Of a stretch of 64,000 nt of DNA, positions 7,214-16,600 are shown in pieces. The translations under genes were made by a program, and so were the position numbers. Source of the DNA: Nocardioides luteus (GTDB taxonomy: Bacteria; Actinomycetota; Actinomycetes; Propionibacteriales; Nocardioidaceae); contig NZ_BMRK01000007.1 of assembly GCF_014648595.1 (NCBI RefSeq), positions 107,566 through 171,565 of the forward strand. The letters run 5' to 3'. Position 1 is the first letter of the stretch. Each line of letters starts with the position of its first letter. Below the pieces are notes generated by a model, which searched no databases, was not told the DNA's origin, and was given only the letters and a program-made list of their open reading frames with translations.

Positions 7214-10200
7214 ATGGGCTGGAACAACCCAGGGATCCCCTGGAAGGAGCTGGAGCGGCGGCTCTCCGGCCGCCCGCCGCGCGACCCCTACGGCGACGCA
7301 CCGATCTCGCGCCGCAAGAAGCGGCTGGGCGATGAGGAGGTGCACGGGCCGGAGGGCCCGGTGGTGCCCTACGCCGAGCTCCACGCCCACTCCGACTTCT
7401 CCTTCCTCGACGGAGCGAGCTCACCCTCCGCCCTGGTCGCCGAGGCCATCCGGCAGGGGCTGCACGGCATCGCGATCACCGACCACGACGGGTTCTACGG
7501 TGCTCCGGCCTTCGCCGAGGCGGCCCAGAAGCTGGCCTCGACGAGCTCGACCACCGATGGGCAGCTGAGGACCATCTACGGCGCCGAGCTGTCGCTGGGT
7601 CTGACCAAGCCGCAGAACGGCATCGCCGACCCCGAGGGCAGCCACCTCCTGGTGCTGGCCCGGGGCGTCGACGGCTACCGACAGCTCGCCGGCGCGATCA
7701 CCGAGGCCCAGCTGAGGGGCGACGAGAAGGGCCGGCCGACCTACGACCTCGACGAGCTCGCCGACCGGGCGCGAGGCGGTGACTGGCTGATCCTGACCGG
7801 CTGCCGCAAGGGCACCGTCCGCCAGGCCCTCACCAGCTCCGGCCCGATCGCCGCCGCCCGCGAGCTGCGCGCGCTCACCGACCGGTTCGGCCACGACAAC
7901 GTCGTCGTCGAGCTGACCGACCGCGGCCACCCGACCGACTCCTACGACAACCACATGCTCGCCGACATCGCCCGCGAGGTCGGCCTGCCCACGGTCGCCA
8001 CCAACAACGTCCACTACGCCACCCCCGAGCGCCACCGGGTCGCCGACGCGCTCGCCGCGGTCCGCGCCCGCCGCACCCTGGGCGAGATCGCCGGCTGGCT
8101 CCCGGCCGGCCCGACGGCGTACGTCCGCTCGGGGGAGGAGATGCAGCATCTCTTCCGGCGCTACCCGGGAGCGGTGGAACGCAGCGTCGAGATCGCCGAG
8201 GAGTGCGCCTTCGACCTGCGCAAGGCCACCCCGAGGCTGCCCAAGCGCGGCATCCCCGAGACCCACACGCCCGCCAGCTGGCTGCGCCACCTGACCGAGC
8301 GCGGTTTCGCGGAGCGTTATGCGCGGGCGTACGCCTCCGACCCGGAGTTCGTCGAAAGGGCCCGGGAGCGCGTCGAGCACGAGCTCGAGGTCATCGAGCG
8401 CAAGGACTTCCCGGGCTACTTCGTGATCGTGCACGACATCGTCGAGTACGCGCGGAGCCAGAAGATCCTGTGCCAGGGGCGAGGGTCGGCGGCCGCCTCC
8501 GCGGTCTGCTACGCGCTCGGGATCACCGCCATCGACCCGGTCTTCTACCGGCTGCCGTTCGAGCGGTTCATCTCCGAGCACCGCGAGGAGGAGCCCGACA
8601 TCGACGTCGACTTCGACTCCGACCGGCGCGAGGAGGTGATCCAGTGGGTCTACCGCCGCTACGGGCGGCGCAACGCGGCGCAGGTCGCCAACATCGTCGG
8701 CTACCGGCCGAAGATGGCCGTACGCGACGCCGCCAAGGCCCTGGGTCACTCACCCGGCCAGCAGGACGCCTGGTCCAAGCACATCGGCTACTCCCGGGTC
8801 GAGGCGCCCGAGGAGATCGGCGTACCCGCGCCGGTGCTGGCGCTGGCCACCGAGATCCACGGGGCGCCGCGCCACCTCGGCATCCACTCCGGCGGGATGG
8901 TGCTGACCGAGGAGCCGATCGGGGAGGTGGTGCCGATCGAGCGGGCCCGGATGGAGGACCGCACCGTGATCCAGTGGGACAAGGACGCCGCCGAATACAT
9001 GGGCCTGGTGAAGTTCGACCTGCTCGGGCTCGGCATGCTGGCGGCGCTCGACCACATGATGCGGCTGGCCGCGGCCCACCTCGACGAGCGCTGGACGCTG
9101 GCGACCATGCCCAAGGAGGAGCCGGCGGTCTACGACATGCTCTGCCGGGCCGACTCGATCGGCGTCTTCCAGGTGGAGTCGCGCGCCCAGATCGGCACCC
9201 TGCCGCGACTGCAGCCGCGGTGCTTCTACGACCTGGCCATCGAGATCGCGCTGATCCGGCCCGGGCCGGTCCAGGGTGGGGCGGTCCATCCCTACGTACG
9301 CAGGGCCACCGGGAAGGACCCGGTCAGCTATGCCCACGAGCTGCTGATCCCGGTGCTCGAGCGCACCCTCGGAGTGCCGCTGTTCCAGGAGCAGCTGATG
9401 GAGATGGGACGCGTGCTCGGTGACTTCAGCGTCGATGACGCCGACCTGCTGCGCCGGGCGATGGGCTCCAAGCGGGGCGTCGAGCGCATCGACTCCCTCA
9501 AGGAGAAGCTCTACCGCGGCATGCGGGCCAAAGGGATGACCGATACCACCGCCCAGGCGGTCTACACCCAGATCCTCTCCTTCGCGAACTTCGGCTTCGC
9601 CGAGTCCCACGCGCTGAGCTTCGCCAAGCTCGTCTACGCCTCCTCGTGGTTCAAGCTCCACTACCCGGCTGCGTTCCTGGCCGGCCTCCTCCGTGCCCAG
9701 CCGATGGGCTTCTACTCGCCGCAGTCGCTGACCCAGGACGCCCGCCGCCACGGTGTGGAGGTACGCCGCCCCGACCTGCTCCGCAGCCAGGCGGCCGCCG
9801 ATCTCGAGCCCCTCGCGGAGGTCGAGCTCGGCACCGGTCCGGAGGTCGAGCCTGTCGAGATCACCGGGCTGGACGAGTGCCTGCACGACGGGGAGAAGAC
9901 CGCCTGGGTGCCCGGCACCCCCGACCCGACCCCGGTCCACCGGCGCGACGGCAACCTCGCGGTGCGGCTGGGGCTCGACTCCGTACGCGGCATCGGCAAG
10001 GACGTCGCCGAGCGGATCGTGAAGGCACGCGAGGAGGCACCGTTCAAGGACTCCCTCGACCTCTCCCGCCGCGCCGGTCTGGAGCGGGCCCAGCTCGAGG
10101 CGCTGGCGACCGCGGGCTGTCTGGAGGTGTTCACCTCCAGCCGCCGTCAGGCGCTGTGGCAGGCGGGCTGGACCGAGAGCGAGGACCAGCTCGAAGGGGT

Positions 10201-10675
10201 GCGGTTCACCGCCGAGGCGCCCGCACTACCCGGCCTGGACCCGGTCGAGGAGACCCTCGCCGACCTCTGGGCGACCGGAGTCACCCCCGGCAGCCACCCC
10301 TTCGCCCATCTCCGCGCGGGCCTGACCGCGGCCGGGCTGCCGAGGATCGGCGACCTGCCCGAGGCCGAGGCCGGCCGGCGCATCACCGTGGCCGGCCTGG
10401 TCACCCACCGCCAGCGTCCGGGCACCGCCGGTGGGGTCACCTTCATCAACCTCGAGGACGAGACCGGCATGCTCAACGTCATCTGCTCGGCCGGGCTGTG
10501 GAGGCGCCACCGCAAGATCGCCGTCTCCACCTCGGTGATGCTCATCCGCGGCATCCTCGAGCGCAACGACGGCGTGACCAATCTCGTCGCCGACCGCCTC
10601 GCCCCGCTGGAGGAGATCCACCCCGAGGCGGCCCGGGCGACCTCCTCCCGCCACCGCTCCCGCGACTTCCGCTGA
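7214..10675 (+). CDS. dnaE2: Error-prone DNA polymerase DnaE2
   Basis: A 1153-residue C-family polymerase. The N-terminal PHP domain contains ELHAHSDFSFLDGAS (about residue 55) and AITDHDGFYG. The polymerase core includes GRGSAAASAVCYALGIT, PDIDVDFDSDRREEVIQWV with the catalytic Asp pair, and the QEQLM and FGFAESHA regions. An OB-fold follows near the C-terminus (VAGLVTHRQRPGTAGGVTFINLED). This length and layout are typical of DnaE2, the lesion-bypass polymerase acting with ImuA'/ImuB. RBS GAGGAG precedes the ATG. Two segments (7535-7560, 9844-9862) look like repeat-derived insertions in variable loops. Confidence 0.96.
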   Translation: MGWNNPGIPWKELERRLSGRPPRDPYGDAPISRRKKRLGDEEVHGPEGPVVPYAELHAHSDFSFLDGASSPSALVAEAIRQGLHGIAITDHDGFYGAPAFAEAAQKLASTSSTTDGQLRTIYGAELSLGLTKPQNGIADPEGSHLLVLARGVDGYRQLAGAITEAQLRGDEKGRPTYDLDELADRARGGDWLILTGCRKGTVRQALTSSGPIAAARELRALTDRFGHDNVVVELTDRGHPTDSYDNHMLADIAREVGLPTVATNNVHYATPERHRVADALAAVRARRTLGEIAGWLPAGPTAYVRSGEEMQHLFRRYPGAVERSVEIAEECAFDLRKATPRLPKRGIPETHTPASWLRHLTERGFAERYARAYASDPEFVERARERVEHELEVIERKDFPGYFVIVHDIVEYARSQKILCQGRGSAAASAVCYALGITAIDPVFYRLPFERFISEHREEEPDIDVDFDSDRREEVIQWVYRRYGRRNAAQVANIVGYRPKMAVRDAAKALGHSPGQQDAWSKHIGYSRVEAPEEIGVPAPVLALATEIHGAPRHLGIHSGGMVLTEEPIGEVVPIERARMEDRTVIQWDKDAAEYMGLVKFDLLGLGMLAALDHMMRLAAAHLDERWTLATMPKEEPAVYDMLCRADSIGVFQVESRAQIGTLPRLQPRCFYDLAIEIALIRPGPVQGGAVHPYVRRATGKDPVSYAHELLIPVLERTLGVPLFQEQLMEMGRVLGDFSVDDADLLRRAMGSKRGVERIDSLKEKLYRGMRAKGMTDTTAQAVYTQILSFANFGFAESHALSFAKLVYASSWFKLHYPAAFLAGLLRAQPMGFYSPQSLTQDARRHGVEVRRPDLLRSQAAADLEPLAEVELGTGPEVEPVEITGLDECLHDGEKTAWVPGTPDPTPVHRRDGNLAVRLGLDSVRGIGKDVAERIVKAREEAPFKDSLDLSRRAGLERAQLEALATAGCLEVFTSSRRQALWQAGWTESEDQLEGVRFTAEAPALPGLDPVEETLADLWATGVTPGSHPFAHLRAGLTAAGLPRIGDLPEAEAGRRITVAGLVTHRQRPGTAGGVTFINLEDETGMLNVICSAGLWRRHRKIAVSTSVMLIRGILERNDGVTNLVADRLAPLEEIHPEAARATSSRHRSRDFR

Positions 10676-10679
10676 CCCC

Positions 10680-11417
10680 TCAGCTCGGCGCGCGGAAGAG
10701 CTCGAAGGTCGTCCGCCGGCGCACCTCGAAGCCGAGCCGTTCGTAGACGGAGATGGCGGAGGTGTTGTCGACGGCGGCGTGCATCAGGGCGCGGCGGCCC
10801 CGGGCGTGAATGTCGGCGGTGACGGCGCGGACGAGGCGGCTGGCGAGGCCGCGGCCGCGGGCCTCGGGCGCGGTGCAGACCGCGCTGATCTCGACCCACC
10901 CGTCCGGGTGCATCCGCTGACCGGTCATCGCGACGAGCCGGCCCTCGTGGCGCAGGCCGAGGTACGTACCCATGGTGTGGGTGGACTTCCCGAACGGTCC
11001 GGGCTCGGTGCGGGCGACGAGGTCGAGCATCTCGGGGACGTCCGCATCGCCGAGCACGACCGCTTCCGGATCCTGGGAGCCGACGACCCGGGGCGTGTCG
11101 ACGAGCTGGACGCCCTCACCGCCGCTGACCATCTCCCAGCCCTCGCTGCAGACCCCGCCGGCGCCGGTGATCAGCACGGTGCCGCCCGGGCCGACCACGT
11201 CGGCGAGGTCGCGCCAGGCCTGCGGGTCGTGCGGGTCGGAGACCCCCGCGAAGATGGAGACGTCGGGCCGGTAGCGCCGACCGAGGCCCGAGCCCTCGGC
11301 CAGCGCGGCGTGCACGCCGGTCAGCGAGTGCCAGGCCGGGTTGTCGAGGACGTCGTCGCGGATCAGATCTGGTCGGGAGAGGGACACATCCGGATTTTCC
11401 CCCACCGCTCCAGGCAC
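10680..11417 (-). CDS. GNAT-family N-acetyltransferase
   Basis: A 245-residue protein whose C-terminal half is a GNAT fold. The acetyl-CoA pyrophosphate-binding signature is APEARGRGLASRLV, and NTSAISVYERLGFEVRR follows. It most resembles the FR47-like group. The N-terminal ~110 residues form a separate alpha/beta region. GTG 11417 was chosen because AAAGGG lies six bases upstream; GTG 11387 is an alternative. It converges with dnaE2, the stops being only four bases apart. Substrate unknown. Confidence 0.8.
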   Translation of the reverse strand: MPGAVGENPDVSLSRPDLIRDDVLDNPAWHSLTGVHAALAEGSGLGRRYRPDVSIFAGVSDPHDPQAWRDLADVVGPGGTVLITGAGGVCSEGWEMVSGGEGVQLVDTPRVVGSQDPEAVVLGDADVPEMLDLVARTEPGPFGKSTHTMGTYLGLRHEGRLVAMTGQRMHPDGWVEISAVCTAPEARGRGLASRLVRAVTADIHARGRRALMHAAVDNTSAISVYERLGFEVRRRTTFELFRAPS

Positions 11418-11455
11418 GGTTAACCCTTTTCGCCAGGTGGATCGATAATGGATGG

Positions 11456-12664
11456 ATGCCTTCCGCCCTGCCTCCCGGCGACCCCGCCCCCGCCGACGGC
11501 TCCCTGCCGGCCGAATCGCTGAGCACGCTGGGGGAGAAGGGCCTGGGCTTCTACGTCCATGTCCCGTTCTGCACGGTCCGGTGCGGCTACTGCGACTTCA
11601 ACACCTACACCGCGATCGAGCTGGGCCCCGGCGTGAGCCGGCAGACGTACGCCGAGCAGGCGATCGAGGAGGTCCGGCTGGCGCGCCGGGTGCTGGGCCG
11701 CGACAGGCCCGTGGACACCGTCTTCTTCGGCGGCGGCACCCCGACCCTTCTCCCGGCGAGCGACCTGGTCGGCATGCTCGGCGCGATCAGGGACGAGTTC
11801 GGGCTCGCCGACGACGTCGAGGTGACCACTGAGGCCAACCCCGACTCCGTCGACCTCGACTACCTGCGCGCGCTGCGCGAGGGCGGCTTCACCCGGCTCA
11901 GCTTCGGCATGCAGTCGGCCGTCCCCCACGTGCTGAAGACCCTCGACCGCACCCACGACCCCGAGCGGGTCCCGCTGGTGGTGGAGTGGGCCCGGCAGGC
12001 CGGGTTCGAGCAGATCTCGCTCGACCTCATCTACGGCACCCCCGGCGAGTCGATCGACGACTGGCGCACCAGCCTCGAGACGGCGCTGGCCAGCGACCCC
12101 GACCACATCTCGGCCTACTCCCTGATCGTCGAGGACGGCACCGCCCTGGCCCGCCGGGTGCGGCGCGGCGAGATCGAGATGCCCGACGAGGACGACCTCG
12201 CCGACAAGTACGAGCTGGCCGACGCGATCCTCGGCAAGCAGGGCCTGACCTGGTACGAGGTCTCCAACTGGGCCACCGACGCGACCCAGCGCTGCCGCCA
12301 CAACATGCTCTACTGGCAGGGCGGCGACTGGTGGGGCGTCGGCCCGGGCGCCCACAGCCACGTCGGCGGCACCCGCTGGTGGAACGTCAAGCACCCCGCT
12401 GCGTACGCGGACCGCATCGGCGCCGGGACGAGCCCGGCCCACGCCCGCGAGGTCCTGGCCGCGGAGGACCGGCGGGTCGAGCGCGTGCTGCTGGAGCTCC
12501 GGCTCGCCAACGGGCTCTCCACCGCGGCCCTCGACGAGGAGGGGCAGGCCGCGCTGCCGGAGCAGGTACGCCGCGGCCTGGTCACCGTCGCCGACGGCAC
12601 GATCGTCCTCACCGACACGGGCCGGCTCCTCGCCGACGCGGTGGTCAGGGACCTGCTGCCCTGA
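11456..12664 (+). CDS. hemW: HemW, radical SAM heme chaperone
   Basis: A 402-residue radical SAM protein of the HemN/HemW family. HVPFCTVRCGYCDFN supplies the CxxxCxxC cluster motif (about residues 35-49), followed by FFGGGTPTLL and TTEANPDS. HemW members have CxxxCxxCxF and bind heme for transfer to targets, in contrast to true coproporphyrinogen oxidase HemN. The ATG follows GATAAT by six bases, suggesting leaderless transcription. It stands alone, divergent from the GNAT gene. Confidence 0.92.
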   Translation: MPSALPPGDPAPADGSLPAESLSTLGEKGLGFYVHVPFCTVRCGYCDFNTYTAIELGPGVSRQTYAEQAIEEVRLARRVLGRDRPVDTVFFGGGTPTLLPASDLVGMLGAIRDEFGLADDVEVTTEANPDSVDLDYLRALREGGFTRLSFGMQSAVPHVLKTLDRTHDPERVPLVVEWARQAGFEQISLDLIYGTPGESIDDWRTSLETALASDPDHISAYSLIVEDGTALARRVRRGEIEMPDEDDLADKYELADAILGKQGLTWYEVSNWATDATQRCRHNMLYWQGGDWWGVGPGAHSHVGGTRWWNVKHPAAYADRIGAGTSPAHAREVLAAEDRRVERVLLELRLANGLSTAALDEEGQAALPEQVRRGLVTVADGTIVLTDTGRLLADAVVRDLLP

Positions 12665-12698
12665 CCATTCCTGAGGAGCCCTGAGGCCGGGACGTTGG

Positions 12699-12738
12699 TC
12701 CTGACCGAAGGATCAGGGGTGATCCTGATTGGTCAGGA
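12699..12738 (+). promoter_or_regulatory. Nested stem-loop upstream of the PspC-like gene
   Basis: TCCTGACC pairs with GGTCAGGA around an inner GGATCA-GGGG-TGATCC hairpin. The structure ends about 25 bases before the PspC-like ATG and 35 bases after the hemW stop. It could be a hemW terminator or a leader regulatory hairpin. No U-tract follows. Confidence 0.45.
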
Positions 12739-12763
12739 GCCTCCGACAAGGGAGAGTGGAGCC

Positions 12764-12958
12764 ATGGCAACCACAACTCTTTCCCGTCCCAGCAACGACA
12801 AATGGATCGCCGGCGTCTGCGGTGGCCTCGGCCAGCGCTTCGGCATCGACTCGAACCTGATCCGGCTGGCGTTCGTCCTCTCCTGCCTGCTCCCCGGACC
12901 GCAGTTCATCGTCTACATCGTCCTGTGGATCATCATGCCGAAGAAGTCGGCCTACTGA
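12764..12958 (+). CDS. PspC-domain small membrane protein
   Basis: A 64-residue protein with the PspC signature: KWIAGVCGGLGQRFGID, then one hydrophobic segment (about residues 32-58) rich in Leu, Ile and Val, ending in a basic tail. PspC-type proteins sense or stabilise stressed membranes. ATG 12764 has GGAGAG eight bases upstream; an upstream in-frame ATG at 12695 would include the stem-loop region and is less likely. Confidence 0.85.
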   Translation: MATTTLSRPSNDKWIAGVCGGLGQRFGIDSNLIRLAFVLSCLLPGPQFIVYIVLWIIMPKKSAY

Positions 12959-12967
12959 TCACTGCTC

Positions 12968-13816
12968 TCACTGCTCCACGGTCACGAAGTCGATCAGCTC
13001 TTCGACCCGGCCGAGCAGGGCCGGCTCGAGGTCTCCGAACGAGTTCACCCGGCCGAGGATGTGCTTCCACGCCCGAGCGATGTCGGCCTGATCGCGGTGG
13101 GGCCAGCCCATGTGCTGGCAGATGCCCTTCTTCCACTCGATCGAGCGCGGCACGCTCGGCCACGCCTCCAGGCCGAGGCGGGCGGGCTTGACCGCCTGCC
13201 ACACGTCGATGAACGGGTGACCGACGATCAGCACGTGCTGGCCGACCGCCGAGCGTCGGATCGACTCCGCGATCCGCGCCTCCTTCGACCCCTTGACCAG
13301 GTGGTCGACGAGCACCCCGACCCGGCGCTGCGGCCCGGGCTTGAAGTCGACCAGGTGGTCGGCCAGGTCGTCGACGCCACCGAGGTACTCGACGACGACG
13401 CCCTCGATCCGCAGGTCGTCGCCCCAGATCTTCTCGACCAGCTCGGCGTCGTGACGGCCCTCGACGAAGATCCGCGACTCCCGCGCGACCCGAGCCTTGG
13501 CGTCCGTGACGGCCACCGAGCCGGAGGCGGTACGCGTCGGCTTGGCCGGCGCCGCGCGGTTCACCGGCGGCGTGAGGATGACCGGCTTGCCCTCGAGCCA
13601 GAAGCCGGGCCCGAGCGGGAACGTACGCCGCTTGCCGCGCCGGTCCTCGAGGGTCAGCGTGTGCAGGTCGCGGTCGATGCGCACGATCTCACCGACGAAG
13701 TCGGTCTCGACCTCCTCGACGACGGCGCCCAGCTCTGCGGGCGTCTCGACGGCACGCCCGTGCTTGGGCTTCTTCCAGTCACCTGCGAGGACGTCGGAGC
13801 CGTAGCGATCGTTCAT
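12968..13816 (-). CDS. DUF3097 family protein
   Basis: A 282-residue protein matching the actinobacterial DUF3097 family. An N-terminal beta-rich region (VGEIVRIDRDLHTLTLEDRRGKRR read as strands) precedes a Toprim-like alpha/beta core, with FVEGRHDAELVEKIWG and GVLVDHLVKGSKE as the acidic motifs. This suggests nucleic-acid or nucleotide metal chemistry, but no activity is established. The ATG follows TACCCT by seven bases on its strand, consistent with a leaderless message. The stop lies nine bases from the convergent PspC-like stop. Confidence 0.85.
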   Translation of the reverse strand: MNDRYGSDVLAGDWKKPKHGRAVETPAELGAVVEEVETDFVGEIVRIDRDLHTLTLEDRRGKRRTFPLGPGFWLEGKPVILTPPVNRAAPAKPTRTASGSVAVTDAKARVARESRIFVEGRHDAELVEKIWGDDLRIEGVVVEYLGGVDDLADHLVDFKPGPQRRVGVLVDHLVKGSKEARIAESIRRSAVGQHVLIVGHPFIDVWQAVKPARLGLEAWPSVPRSIEWKKGICQHMGWPHRDQADIARAWKHILGRVNSFGDLEPALLGRVEELIDFVTVEQ

Positions 13817-13835
13817 CCGGAGAAGGGTAGTGACC

Positions 13836-14108
13836 TCAGGCGTGAGAACCGGTGAGCACGCGCCCGAGCTGCTCGAGAACCTCGTCCGGGGTGGCAGCGG
13901 CCTCCGGGAACCGGAAGGTCGTGTGGTGGCCACCGTCGATCGTGATCCAGGAGACCTCGACGCTCTCCGAGGTGAGGTGGGAGAGGCGTACGCCCACGAT
14001 GTGGCGGGGTCGCAGGCCGAGCCGTGCCGAGAGCGAGTAGCGCAGGTCCGCCTGGTGCTCGTCGCTGGCGTGGGCCGCGATGCGGACCAGCAGATCGTTG
14101 GTGATCAT
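13836..14108 (-). CDS. Small DUF2470-like protein under an iron box
   Basis: A 90-residue protein with an H-x5-EH-x2-D pattern (IAAHASDEHQADLRYSL) and a C-terminal beta-strand/helix arrangement. This resembles the DUF2470 domain found at the C-terminus of HugZ-type heme-utilisation proteins. Family assignment is tentative. GGAGAG precedes the ATG. A strong IdeR/DtxR box lies 41 bases upstream, so iron-repressed expression is expected and fits a heme or iron role. Confidence 0.65.
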   Translation of the reverse strand: MITNDLLVRIAAHASDEHQADLRYSLSARLGLRPRHIVGVRLSHLTSESVEVSWITIDGGHHTTFRFPEAAATPDEVLEQLGRVLTGSHA

Positions 14109-14148
14109 GGACTCTCCAGTGGGGGCAGAAGCAGCGAATCGGTCTCTC

Positions 14149-14167
14149 TAAGGTCAGCCTAACCTAA
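14149..14167 (-). promoter_or_regulatory. IdeR/DtxR iron box
   Basis: TAAGGTCAGCCTAACCTAA matches the 19-bp IdeR/DtxR consensus TTAGGTTAGSCTAACCTAA at 17 positions. It lies 41 bases upstream of the DUF2470-like ATG on the minus strand and about 100 bases from the divergent hrcA promoter, so the small gene is the likely target. Confidence 0.85.
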
Positions 14168-14263
14168 GGCTCTCTCGATGACGAGAGGTGTGCGCTCTCT
14201 CACGGCGGAAGGCATGCGCGAGCAGCCACCGGAAACTGGTCCCTGTGTCACGAACCGGTAGGA

Positions 14264-14290
14264 TTGGCACTCGCACAGAATGAGTGCCAG
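14264..14290 (+). promoter_or_regulatory. CIRCE operator of hrcA-dnaJ
   Basis: TTGGCACTC-N9-GAGTGCCAG is a near-consensus CIRCE element (TTAGCACTC-N9-GAGTGCTAA). It overlaps a TAGGAT -10-like hexamer (14259-14264) and ends 24 bases before the hrcA ATG, so HrcA should repress its own operon. Confidence 0.93.
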
Positions 14291-14314
14291 GCAGCCAGGG
14301 TGATAGGAGCGCAG

Positions 14315-15349
14315 ATGCAGAACGAACGCAGGCTCTCCGTCCTCCGGGCGATCGTCGAGGACTACGTGAAGACGGAGGAGCCGGTCGGCTCCAAGGCTCT
14401 GGTGGAGCGTCACGGGCTGGGCGTCTCGCCTGCGACGGTACGCAACGACATGGCCGCGCTGGAGGAGGAGGGCTACATCACGGCCCCCCACACCAGCGCC
14501 GGCCGGGTGCCCACCGACAAGGGCTACCGTCTCTTCGTCGACCGGCTGACCACGGTCAAGCCGATGACCGCGGCCGAGAAGCGGGCGATAGCCGGTTTCC
14601 TCGAGGGCGCGGTCGACCTCGACGACGTCGTCAGCCGCTCCACCCGGCTGCTCTCGCAGCTGACCCGCCAGGTCGCGGTGGTGCAGTACCCGACGCTGAG
14701 CCGCTCGACGGTCCGTCACGTCGAGCTGGTCGCGCTGGCGCCCACGCGCCTGCTCATCGTCCTGATCCTCAGCACCGGCCGCGTCGAGCAGCGGCTGCTC
14801 GAGGTGACCGAGGAGGTCTCCGAGGAGACCCTGGCCTCGCTGCGCACCCAGATCAACTCGGCGGTCGCCGGCGTCGTCATCGCCGAGGCCGGCGAGGCTC
14901 TGCAGGCGATCGCCCAGCCCGCCGACCAGCCTGCCGGCGCCCCGCGTGACCCGCTCGCGGCGGCGGTGGCGGAGACCCTGATCGAGGCGATGAACGACCA
15001 TCGCTCCGACGAGCGGATCTCCATCGGCGGCACCAGCAACCTGGCCCGGTTCGGTGACAGCTTCGACACCGCGGTCCGGCCCCTCCTGGAGGCGCTCGAA
15101 GAGCACGTCGTGCTGCTCAAGCTGATGGGTGAGGCGACCGCGGGTGGGCTGGTCACGGTGCGGATCGGCGCCGAGGGCCCCTATGAGGAGCTGTCGCGCA
15201 CCAGCGTGGTCGCGACCGGCTACGGACCAGGTGACGAGGCGCTGGCCACGCTGGGCGTGGTCGGCCCGACCCGGATGGACTACCCCGGATCCATGGCTGC
15301 GGTGCGTGCGGTGGCGCGCTACCTCTCCCGGATCCTCGACGAGGCTTGA
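14315..15349 (+). CDS. hrcA: Heat-inducible transcription repressor HrcA
   Basis: A 344-residue repressor. The N-terminal winged helix ([14 protein letters not shown], then [18 protein letters not shown]) is followed by a GAF-like inert-dimer domain and a C-terminal segment ending in [29 protein letters not shown]. It binds CIRCE and controls heat-shock chaperone genes. ATAGGAGC precedes the ATG. The operator directly upstream shows autoregulation, and dnaJ follows after 37 bases. Confidence 0.97.
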   Translation: MQNERRLSVLRAIVEDYVKTEEPVGSKALVERHGLGVSPATVRNDMAALEEEGYITAPHTSAGRVPTDKGYRLFVDRLTTVKPMTAAEKRAIAGFLEGAVDLDDVVSRSTRLLSQLTRQVAVVQYPTLSRSTVRHVELVALAPTRLLIVLILSTGRVEQRLLEVTEEVSEETLASLRTQINSAVAGVVIAEAGEALQAIAQPADQPAGAPRDPLAAAVAETLIEAMNDHRSDERISIGGTSNLARFGDSFDTAVRPLLEALEEHVVLLKLMGEATAGGLVTVRIGAEGPYEELSRTSVVATGYGPGDEALATLGVVGPTRMDYPGSMAAVRAVARYLSRILDEA

Positions 15350-15386
15350 GCAGCAGACTCGATTCAAGAAAGATCAGCGAACTTCG

Positions 15387-16571
15387 ATGGCAGGAAGAAC
15401 GACGTTGGACCCCTATGAGCTCCTCGGTGTCGACAAGGACGCCGACGACGCAACGATCAAGAAGGCGTACCGCAAGCTGGCGCGCCAATACCACCCTGAC
15501 GTCAACCCGGACGCCGAGTCGCAGGAGAAGTTCAAAGAGATCTCCCACGCCTACGAGGTGCTGAGCGACCCGCAGAAGCGGGCTGCGTACGACCGCGGCG
15601 GCGACCCGTTCAGTGGCGGCTTCGGCGCGCAGGGCGCCGGATTCTCGTTCACCGACATCATGGACGCCTTCTTCGGTGGCGCCGGTGCCGGCGGAGGTGC
15701 CGGCCGTGGCCCGCGTCCGCGCGTGCGCCGCGGGCAGGACGCTCTCATCCGGCTCGACATCGACCTGGCCGAGGCGGCCTTCGGGGTCACCCGCGACCTC
15801 AAGGTCGACACCGCTGTCGTCTGTGACACCTGTGGCGGCGAGGGTGCCGCCGAGGGCTCGCACCCGGTGCCGTGCGAGACCTGTCACGGCCAGGGCGAGG
15901 TCGCGATCGTGCAGCGCTCGTTCCTCGGCGAGATCCGCACCCTGCGCCCGTGCTCGGCGTGCAACGGCTTCGGCACCGTCATCCCCGACCCCTGCCGCGA
16001 CTGCAGCGGCGAGGGCCGGGTGCGCTCCCACCGGACCCTGACCGTCAAGATCCCGCCGGGTGTCGACGACGGCACCCGCGTCCAGCTGGCCGAGCAGGGC
16101 GAGGTCGGGCCAGGTGGTGGCCCCGCAGGCGACCTCTACGTCGAGATCCACGTCGCCAAGCACCCGACCTTCACCCGGCGCGGCAACGACCTGCACTGCA
16201 CCGCGAAGGTCCCGATGACCGCGGCCGCGCTCGGCACCACCCTCAACCTGCCGACGCTGGAGGCCGATCTCGACGGCGCCGAGGGCATCGACCCCGAGGA
16301 CGCCTCGATCCAGATCGACCTCAAGCCCGGCACCCAGTCAGGCACCGACCACGTCCTGCGCGGCCGGGGCGTACCCGGGCTGCGCGGCGGTCGGGGCGAC
16401 CTGATCGTCACCGTCAACGTGGAGACCCCCACCAAGCTCGACCTCGAGCAGGAGGCGCTGCTGCGCCAGCTCGCCGAGATGCGCGGTGAGGAGTCCGTCC
16501 AGGGCCAGCTGAAGGCGGCCCACAAGGGCGGCGTCTTCTCCTGGTTCAAGGACACCCTCAACGGGCACTGA
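15387..16571 (+). CDS. dnaJ: Chaperone DnaJ (DnaJ2 type)
   Basis: A 394-residue type I J-protein. The J domain (residues 6-70) carries the HPD motif ([10 protein letters not shown]). A Gly/Phe-rich linker follows. The zinc domain has four CxxCxGxG repeats ([32 protein letters not shown]). Two C-terminal substrate-binding beta domains complete it. It stimulates DnaK ATPase. Pairing with hrcA marks it as the second actinobacterial dnaJ, and it should be HrcA-controlled through read-through from the CIRCE promoter. Confidence 0.96.
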   Translation: MAGRTTLDPYELLGVDKDADDATIKKAYRKLARQYHPDVNPDAESQEKFKEISHAYEVLSDPQKRAAYDRGGDPFSGGFGAQGAGFSFTDIMDAFFGGAGAGGGAGRGPRPRVRRGQDALIRLDIDLAEAAFGVTRDLKVDTAVVCDTCGGEGAAEGSHPVPCETCHGQGEVAIVQRSFLGEIRTLRPCSACNGFGTVIPDPCRDCSGEGRVRSHRTLTVKIPPGVDDGTRVQLAEQGEVGPGGGPAGDLYVEIHVAKHPTFTRRGNDLHCTAKVPMTAAALGTTLNLPTLEADLDGAEGIDPEDASIQIDLKPGTQSGTDHVLRGRGVPGLRGGRGDLIVTVNVETPTKLDLEQEALLRQLAEMRGEESVQGQLKAAHKGGVFSWFKDTLNGH

Positions 16572-16600
16572 GCACGAGCACTGAGAACGAGCACCGAGAC

